16,632 nucleotides of DNA from an uncultured Patescibacteria group bacterium (GTDB lineage Bacteria; Patescibacteriota; Microgenomatia; UBA1406; GWC2-37-13): assembly GCA_938010745.1 (NCBI GenBank), contig CALLVF010000086.1, forward strand, positions 1 through 16,632, in the 5' to 3' direction. This document shows positions 12,174 through 16,632 of this stretch, piece by piece; position 1 is the first letter of the stretch, and the number at the start of each line of letters is the position of its first letter. The notes under the pieces were generated by a model that saw only the letters and a list, made by a program, of their open reading frames with translations, made no database searches and was not told the DNA's origin. The translations under genes were made by a program, and so were the position numbers.

Positions 12174-13121
12174 ATGTTTAAAATTTTCTCTGGTAGTGCT
12201 AACCAGAAACTAAGTGAAGACGTAGCAAAGTTAGTTAAAATTCCTCTTTCAAAAGCTGAGATCATCCGCTTTGCTAATTCAGAAGTTAAAGTCACTATTC
12301 AAGAAAAGGTTAAAAAAACAACTTGTATAATTATTCAACCCATATCCAATCCAACCGACACTCACCTTATGGAGTTTTTTTTCTTTTGTGATGCCCTAAA
12401 AAGACAAGAAGCTAATTATGTTATTGGGTTCATTCCTTACTTTGGCTATGCCCGTCAAGATATTCAGCACCGCTCTGGAGAATGTGTATCGGTAAATGTT
12501 GTTATCCGCTTTTTAGAGTCAATTGGTTTTAATAAAATTTACACAATTGACTTACATGATGAAGCAACGGAAGGTGTTTTCTCAATTCCTTTCAAAAATC
12601 TTTCTGCTCTTCCACTTTTATCTGAAGCTGTTAAAAAATATCTCCTCGAAAATAATTTAAGCCAAATTCAACCATCAACAGTTGCTATTGTCTCTCCTGA
12701 CCAAGGAGGAATTGAAAGGGCAAGAAAGTTTGGAGAAAGTTTTTTTGGTAATTCTAATTTTTCCCTTGGAGTTATTGAAAAAAAGCGAAATCTGGATAAG
12801 ATCCATACCTCAACGGCTTTAGCTCTTTACGGTAATGTTGAAGAAAAAATTGTGATTTTGGTTGATGATATCACTACCTCAGGTGAAACTCTTATCAACG
12901 CTAGCAGATTGTGTCTTAAGAAAGGAGCAAAAGAAGTTTTTGCTGCTATAGTCCATCATGATTTTACCGCTGAGTCAGCAGAAAAAATCCAAAACTCACC
13001 AATTAAAAAATTTTTTACTACCAACACAATAGCTTTAAAAAATAATCAAAAATTTAAAAAACTTATTGAAATCTCAGTAGCTCCTTTAATTGCCAAGGAG
13101 ATAGAAAATCTTATTAACTAG
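12174..13121 (+). CDS. prs: Ribose-phosphate pyrophosphokinase (PRPP synthetase)
   Basis: Makes PRPP from ribose-5-phosphate and ATP, the entry to purine, pyrimidine and NAD synthesis. The 315-aa length is standard for class I. Seen in order: MFKIFSGSANQKL, the ATP-binding block FIPYFGYARQDIQHRSGE (86-103), TIDLHDE (124-130), SPDQGGIERA (174-183), the flexible loop KKRNLDKI (203-210) and the PRPP loop VDDITTSGET (230-239). The normally conserved FSDGE near residue 33 reads FANSE. The DLH and catalytic Lys/Arg loop are intact, so the enzyme should be active. It is 43 nt downstream of ybaB, without a Shine-Dalgarno, and is the last plus-strand gene before a convergent gap. Confidence 0.95.
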   Translation: MFKIFSGSANQKLSEDVAKLVKIPLSKAEIIRFANSEVKVTIQEKVKKTTCIIIQPISNPTDTHLMEFFFFCDALKRQEANYVIGFIPYFGYARQDIQHRSGECVSVNVVIRFLESIGFNKIYTIDLHDEATEGVFSIPFKNLSALPLLSEAVKKYLLENNLSQIQPSTVAIVSPDQGGIERARKFGESFFGNSNFSLGVIEKKRNLDKIHTSTALALYGNVEEKIVILVDDITTSGETLINASRLCLKKGAKEVFAAIVHHDFTAESAEKIQNSPIKKFFTTNTIALKNNQKFKKLIEISVAPLIAKEIENLIN

Positions 13122-13325
13122 GCGAAAAATATAAATAAAAGTAAAACAGATAATATATAATTAATAATTCGTAATTTCTAATAACAAATAACGAAATTCT
13201 ATTTTTAATATCCAAAATCGAATATCGAACATTGATTTTTTTATTTTAATTGTAATTTTTAATTTTAAATTTTGAATTTTAAAAGAATTCTTCTTAATTA
13301 CTTAATTACTCAATTACTTTTTTTA
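13122..13325. other. AT-rich convergent gap between prs and recR
   Basis: This 204-nt gap separates two genes that end toward each other. It is nearly all A and T, with many short ATTTTAA/AATTTTGAA-type repeats and no ORF or GC-rich terminator hairpin. A dyad AAGAATTCTT is at 13283-13292. I see no RNA gene here. Confidence 0.6.
13294..13317. repeat. Three tandem 8-bp repeats
   Basis: TTAATTAC, TTAATTAC and TCAATTAC follow without gaps, in the AT-rich space just after the recR stop codon. They look like simple-sequence drift; no function is evident. Confidence 0.6.
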
Positions 13326-13955
13326 TCAAAATCTAATTCTGTTCTCTAATGCTTTTTTTAGAGTCATGTAATCTGCGTATTCTAAATTTGCACCCATAGG
13401 CAATCCATAGGCTAGGCGAGTAATTTCAAAATTAACGTTTTTTTTCTTTTTTATTTCCTCAATTTTATTTTTAATATAAAGAGCTGTTGCCTCTCCTTCC
13501 ATATCTAGATTGGTCGCTAAAATTATCTCTTTTAAAAATTTGTCGGATGAAGTAACTAATCTTTCCACTCTTTCCAGTAACTCCTTTATCTTAATATCTT
13601 CTGGACCAACTCGGTTCAGTGGATCAATTCTTCCATGAAGAACATGATAAACTCCTTGAAAAATATTTGCTGTTTCAAAAGAAATAACATCAAGAGGGCT
13701 TTCCACAACAACAATTAATCCTTGATCACGTCTTTTATCTTGACAAATTAAACAGGTTTCCTCTTCAGTAAGATTAAAGCAGTTTTTACACATTTTTGTC
13801 TTTTTTTTAAGATTGGCAATATTAAAAGCAAATTCTTCAAGATCTTTTTCTGGTAATTTTAAAAGAAAAAAAGCTAAACGATTAGCGGTTTTTTCACCGA
13901 TCCCAGGCAATCTCTCGAGAAATAAACTGATTTTTTTTAAATTTCCAGGCAACAT
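13326..13955 (-). CDS. recR: Recombination mediator protein RecR
   Basis: Ring-forming DNA-binding protein that works with RecO/RecF to load RecA at gaps. The 209 aa contain the full set of features: a helix-hairpin-helix LERLPGIGEKTANRLAFFLL (13-32), a zinc module with C56, C59, C68 and C71, a Toprim domain from about residue 79 (LIVVVESPLDVISFE), the segment GVYHVLHGRIDPLNRVGPEDI, and a C-terminal LAYGLPMGANLEYAD block. Length is normal. It stops with TGA. It lies 51 nt downstream of RNase J on the same strand, without a Shine-Dalgarno or clear promoter of its own, so it is probably read from the RNase J promoter. The more usual place is beside dnaX-ybaB, which are here on the opposite strand. 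Confidence 0.95.
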   Translation of the reverse strand: MLPGNLKKISLFLERLPGIGEKTANRLAFFLLKLPEKDLEEFAFNIANLKKKTKMCKNCFNLTEEETCLICQDKRRDQGLIVVVESPLDVISFETANIFQGVYHVLHGRIDPLNRVGPEDIKIKELLERVERLVTSSDKFLKEIILATNLDMEGEATALYIKNKIEEIKKKKNVNFEITRLAYGLPMGANLEYADYMTLKKALENRIRF

Positions 13956-14006
13956 TGATTAATTTCCAAGAAGATAAATTTCTAATTTATGCTTTAAATA
14001 AAAACT

Positions 14007-15689
14007 TTAGACTTTAACTGTTTCAACTATTATTAAAGGTTTTCTTCCCCGCTTAATATATAAAAAATCTTCTAGTTTTTCAATAATTAGTCTTTTAAGA
14101 GAGACAATATCCACTCTTGCTCCTTTTGGCCTTGTTAGCCTCTCGACCAGTTTTGTTGCCTCCTCATATAGTTCTTTTTCTTGTTTTTCAAAGACAAATC
14201 CCCGAGAAAAAATTTTCGGTCGAGTAACTAACTTTCCCTCCTCATCCACAACTAAAAAAACAAAGACAATTCCTTCTGCTGCCAAAGTTTTTCTATCACG
14301 AAGAACGATACTGCCAACATCACCGACTCCATAAGCATCAACATAAATATTTTTTGTTTCAATTTTTTCACCTTTATAGGCATCAATATTGTTAGCTTTC
14401 CTTCTAAACCATACTGACTCCCCTTCTGACAAAGTAAAAACCTTATCTTTTGGGTAACCTAATTCAGCGACAATTTTTTGATATTGTTTTTGGTGACGAA
14501 TTGTCCCACCAATGGGAATAAAAAACTTTGGATTTGTAAAACGAATCAGTAGTTTCAAATCCTCTTGATTACCATGACCTGATGAATGAAGCTGTTCAGC
14601 AATATCTGAATAGTATACATCAGCCCCCTGACTTATTAGGTCTTCAATAAGAGCATATACCTCATTTTCATTGCCCGGAATAGGGTCTGAGGAAAAAATA
14701 ATCTTGTCCCCCGGTTTTATCTTAACGTTAGGATTTTGATTTGTTGACAGCTTCATTAAAGCTGAGCCATACTGTCCTTGAGAGCCGGCAACAATTAGAC
14801 AAACTTTGTAAGGAGGTAGTCTCATAATCTCTTCTTCTTTAACGATCGATTTTTGAGGGATAGGTAAGTAGCCAATTTCTGAGGCCAAACGAGTATTTTC
14901 TCTCATTGACCTTCCTAAAAAAGCGATTTTTCGATTAAATTTTAACGCCGTCTCGATGCATTGACGAATTCTTGAGATGTTTGAGGAAAAGGTAGTCATA
15001 ATAAATTTACCACGAGTAGTCCTCATTTCTTCTTCAAAAGTTTCACCAACAATTGCTTCAGAAAGAGTTAATCCTGGTCTTTCTGCGCCTAAACAATCAG
15101 ACAAAAGACAGCTGACTCCTTCTCGACCAGCCTTTACTATTTCATAAAAATCAGGTGGTGAGCCAAAAGGAGGAGTTAAATCAAACTTAAAATCAGCGCC
15201 ATGATAAAAATTACCCAAAGGAGTTTTAATTAAAATATGAGTAGTATCAGGAATTGAGTGAGTTACCCTTATAAATTTGACCCGAAAATTACCAAAAAAA
15301 TACTCTTTTTGATAATCAACTCTATTTACCTGAATTCTTTTTCCAAATTCTTCAAACTTATTTTCAACAAAAGCAGCTGTTAATTTACTACCAAAAATTG
15401 GAGGTTGAGCTAACTGATAATAATGATAGGGGAGAGATGAAGTATGATCTTCATGCCCGTGGGTTAAAAGAATTGCTCGGATAAATGATGTTTTATCTTC
15501 AAGATAGGAAATATCAGGTATAACAAAATCCACTCCCAGTTCTGTTTCTTTAGGAAAACCGATACCACAGTCAACAATTAAAATATCTCTCAACTTTTCA
15601 TTGATGTAAAGTTCATAAAGATACATATTTTTAGTAACCTCAGTTGTCCCACCTAATGGGATAAAACGCAGCTTGTATATATTTTCCAT
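14007..15689 (-). CDS. rnj: Ribonuclease J
   Basis: Metallo-beta-lactamase/beta-CASP enzyme with 5'-to-3' exonuclease and endonuclease activity in mRNA decay and rRNA maturation. The 560-aa length is typical. The active-site motif is HGHEDH (77-82), with further metal ligands at His144 (THSIPDTTH), Asp166 (GADFK) and the HSSGHGNQEDL motif of the beta-CASP part. PIGGTIRH follows it, and a C-terminal domain completes the protein. The N-terminal VDCGIGFP and VDFVIPDISYL segments match RNase J closely. RNase J is the usual central RNase where RNase E is absent. The start is ATG at 15689, with an extended -10 promoter 33 nt upstream. recR follows in the same orientation. Confidence 0.95.
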   Translation of the reverse strand: MENIYKLRFIPLGGTTEVTKNMYLYELYINEKLRDILIVDCGIGFPKETELGVDFVIPDISYLEDKTSFIRAILLTHGHEDHTSSLPYHYYQLAQPPIFGSKLTAAFVENKFEEFGKRIQVNRVDYQKEYFFGNFRVKFIRVTHSIPDTTHILIKTPLGNFYHGADFKFDLTPPFGSPPDFYEIVKAGREGVSCLLSDCLGAERPGLTLSEAIVGETFEEEMRTTRGKFIMTTFSSNISRIRQCIETALKFNRKIAFLGRSMRENTRLASEIGYLPIPQKSIVKEEEIMRLPPYKVCLIVAGSQGQYGSALMKLSTNQNPNVKIKPGDKIIFSSDPIPGNENEVYALIEDLISQGADVYYSDIAEQLHSSGHGNQEDLKLLIRFTNPKFFIPIGGTIRHQKQYQKIVAELGYPKDKVFTLSEGESVWFRRKANNIDAYKGEKIETKNIYVDAYGVGDVGSIVLRDRKTLAAEGIVFVFLVVDEEGKLVTRPKIFSRGFVFEKQEKELYEEATKLVERLTRPKGARVDIVSLKRLIIEKLEDFLYIKRGRKPLIIVETVKV

Positions 15690-15705
15690 AATTGAGAAAA
15701 AAAGT

Positions 15706-15711
15706 TATAAT
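15706..15711 (+). promoter_or_regulatory. Candidate -10 box for the DUF59 gene
   Basis: A perfect TATAAT, 37 nt before the ATG at 15749, with a four-of-six -35 candidate TTTCCA (15683-15688) 17 nt upstream, lying over the RNase J start region. TATAAC at 15725-15730 is an alternative -10. Confidence 0.4.
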
Positions 15712-15722
15712 TGTAATAAAAG

Positions 15723-15731
15723 ATTATAACA
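15723..15731 (-). promoter_or_regulatory. Extended -10 promoter for RNase J
   Basis: Minus-strand TGTTATAAT (15731 down to 15723) is a perfect extended -10. The -35 region has no good match. The -10 ends 33 nt before the RNase J ATG, predicting a leader of about 27 nt, longer than most in this window. Confidence 0.6.
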
Positions 15732-15748
15732 ATTATCTTTCAAAAAGG

Positions 15749-16060
15749 ATGATAAAAAAAATTACCAAAAAGAAAATTCTTGAAAAATTAGAGCTTGTAA
15801 TTGATCCAGAAATCAACATTTCCATCGTTGATCTTGGACTCATTTACGAAGTTGAAATTAAAAAAAATAATTCTGTAAAAATCTTAATGACATTAACTAC
15901 CATTGGCTGCCCTCTTGTGTCAGTTATTGAAAAAGAAATTAAAAGCAAGTTAAGTGAATTAGGCATATTAGAAGATAATATTACAGTTGAGTTGACTTTT
16001 GACCCGCCATGGTCACTGGAAAAAATGACTCCCAAAGCTAGAGCCCTTTTGGGTATATAA
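15749..16060 (+). CDS. MIP18/DUF59 (SufT/PaaD-like) iron-sulfur assembly protein
   Basis: A single-domain DUF59 protein, a family linked to iron-sulfur cluster maturation (SufT, the MIP18 part of eukaryotic Cia2) and to the PaaD subunit of phenylacetyl-CoA oxygenase assembly. I place the start at ATG 15749, giving 103 aa that begin MIKKITKKKILEKLELVIDPE, the normal family N-terminus; the upstream in-frame TTG at 15692 would add an implausible 19-residue tail over the promoter region. Conserved elements are DPEINISIVDLGLIY (19-33), a TLTTIGCPL strand with the reactive Cys54, and the FDPPWSLEKMT segment (84-94). No other Suf/Isc gene is in the window. It is divergent from RNase J and is followed by the coiled-coil gene after 32 nt. 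Confidence 0.88.
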   Translation: MIKKITKKKILEKLELVIDPEINISIVDLGLIYEVEIKKNNSVKILMTLTTIGCPLVSVIEKEIKSKLSELGILEDNITVELTFDPPWSLEKMTPKARALLGI

Positions 16061-16092
16061 GTTTTATTTATCTTTTTAGTCATATTTTACTT

Positions 16093-16608
16093 ATGACTTC
16101 AAAAACAGGTTTTTGGCAAGATACCTTTGAACAATTGGTAGAATTAGGTGCTTCAACAGCAAAAAAAACCGCTCAGTCGGTTACTCAGACTTTTAGTCCT
16201 TTAAAGATCGCTGAAAAAATAGTCAATATTGACTCTTCTCAAACAATCCAATCGCTAGAGAAGCAACCAATAACTAAAGATAATCACACCCCTTTAAACT
16301 TTGAAAAACTTCAGGAAAAATATCAAAAACAAGACGAACAAAGAACCGCTGCGCTGCGCCAAAGATTATTCCAGTTAGTAAAAAGTACTGAGGAAAAAGT
16401 ATTGATTGATAAGAAACAAAAAGAAACTGAAGAACAAAGAAGAGAAATTTATGAACAACAAGAAAAAAGAAGAAAAGAAGAGGAAAGAAAAAGAAAAGAA
16501 CAAGCAGAAGAGATCCCGCAGGGGAAAATCCGTCGTTCAATTTTCTCACCCAAAAAAATGGCTAGGCGACAACAAACTGAATTTAAACCAGCTTCTTATA
16601 ATCAGTAA
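16093..16608 (+). CDS. Coiled-coil protein of unknown function, Microgenomates-type (possibly DUF5660)
   Basis: A 171-aa protein that I cannot assign a function. It has three parts: an N-terminal segment FWQDTFEQLVELGASTAKKTAQSVTQTFSPLKIAEK (7-42); a helical core with LQEKYQKQDEQRTAALRQRLFQLVKSTEEKVL followed by a very charged Lys/Glu/Arg coiled coil (about 95-140); and a conserved-looking tail PQGKIRRSIFSPKKMA. No signal peptide or membrane helix is seen. From memory this architecture recurs in Microgenomates genomes and may be the family named DUF5660, but I could not check that. The basic tail and long charged helix suggest nucleic-acid or ribosome binding, or a scaffold. There is no Shine-Dalgarno. 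Confidence 0.7.
   Translation: MTSKTGFWQDTFEQLVELGASTAKKTAQSVTQTFSPLKIAEKIVNIDSSQTIQSLEKQPITKDNHTPLNFEKLQEKYQKQDEQRTAALRQRLFQLVKSTEEKVLIDKKQKETEEQRREIYEQQEKRRKEEERKRKEQAEEIPQGKIRRSIFSPKKMARRQQTEFKPASYNQ
16597..16602 (+). promoter_or_regulatory. Candidate -10 box for a gene starting at the right edge
   Basis: A perfect TATAAT inside the last codons of the coiled-coil gene, ending 15 nt before the ATG at 16618. This spacing matches other near-leaderless starts in the window. No TG extension. Confidence 0.35.
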
Positions 16609-16617
16609 ATCTTTAAG

Positions 16618-16632
16618 ATGATAATAAAAAGC
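16618..16632 (+). CDS. Possible start of a further gene, cut by the window end
   Basis: ATG at 16618 opens a frame reading MIIKS up to the last base. It lies 9 nt after the stop of the coiled-coil gene and 15 nt after a TATAAT, in keeping with the local gene-start pattern. Five codons cannot identify a product. Confidence 0.35.

Noticed and set aside
13283..13292. AAGAATTCTT dyad as a bidirectional terminator
   Set aside because: The stem is short and mostly A/T, and there is no GC-rich hairpin with a clear T-run; evidence is too weak to call.
15692..15748. TTG at 15692 as the start of the DUF59 gene
   Set aside because: The extra 19 residues are encoded by the divergent promoter region, and the family N-terminus begins at ATG 15749.
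15844..16083. Minus-strand ORF of 79 codons
   Set aside because: Antisense to the well-conserved DUF59 gene.
16274..16621. ORFs in other frames over the coiled-coil gene, on both strands
   Set aside because: Produced by the Lys/Glu-rich purine-rich repeat sequence; translations are low-complexity (poly-Phe/Leu or poly-Lys).

Overview
The window looks like a gene-dense piece of a small-genome, AT-rich bacterium of the Candidate Phyla Radiation (Patescibacteria), most likely Microgenomates. The grounds are roughly one-third GC, short intergenic gaps, compact versions of core proteins (EF-Ts of 156 aa, ProS of 412 aa without an editing domain, DnaX of 346 aa), a CPR-style Clp-like AAA+ protein, and a C-terminal coiled-coil protein of a type I associate with Microgenomates. 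TAA, TAG and TGA all end genes (TGA ends the Clp-like gene and recR), so the code is standard code 11 and not the UGA=Gly code of Gracilibacteria/SR1. The phylum call is inference from gene content, not a database result.

Layout. 2-1915 (+): 3' part of a Clp-like double AAA+ protein that enters from the left edge. 1984-3288 (+): a membrane-anchored Ig-like (Big_1) protein and a divergent GalU-like nucleotidyltransferase, behind a near-consensus sigma-70 promoter. 3316-6810 (+): rpsB, tsf, frr, rseP and a cytidylate-kinase-like gene, a contracted form of the common bacterial rpsB-tsf-pyrH-frr-uppS-cdsA-dxr-rseP-proS order. 6841-7797 (-): a GlnD/DUF294-like nucleotidyltransferase with altered catalytic residues. 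7948-10058 (+): proS and a DHH-type phosphoesterase. 10127-11757 (+): rpsU, a degenerate ybeY and dnaX. 11758-11866: a candidate structured leader. 11867-13121 (+): ybaB and prs. 13122-13325: AT-rich convergent gap. 13326-15689 (-): RNase J followed by recR. 15749-16608 (+): a MIP18/DUF59 protein and a coiled-coil protein of unknown role. A new gene seems to begin at 16618. Most genes serve translation (S2, EF-Ts, RRF, ProRS, S21), RNA processing (RNase J, YbeY-like), replication and repair (DnaX, YbaB, RecR) and nucleotide supply (PRPP synthetase, CMP kinase). I see no tRNA, rRNA, CRISPR array, insertion sequence or prophage gene.

The main regulatory pattern concerns translation starts. Almost no gene has a Shine-Dalgarno sequence, and several TATAAT -10 boxes lie only 9-15 nt upstream of the ATG, which predicts leaderless or near-leaderless mRNAs. 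rpsU (bS21) is the exception: it has a leader of about 38 nt with a 10-nt perfect match to the anti-Shine-Dalgarno sequence. This resembles the situation in Bacteroidetes, where bS21 helps hide the anti-SD and its own gene keeps a strong SD. A second exception is the 121-nt stretch between a good promoter inside the end of dnaX and the ybaB start, which holds mutually exclusive stems and a tiny ORF. Several enzymes have changed key residues (Clp-like D1 and pore loop, YbeY histidines, nucleotidyltransferase carboxylates, GalU signature loops).
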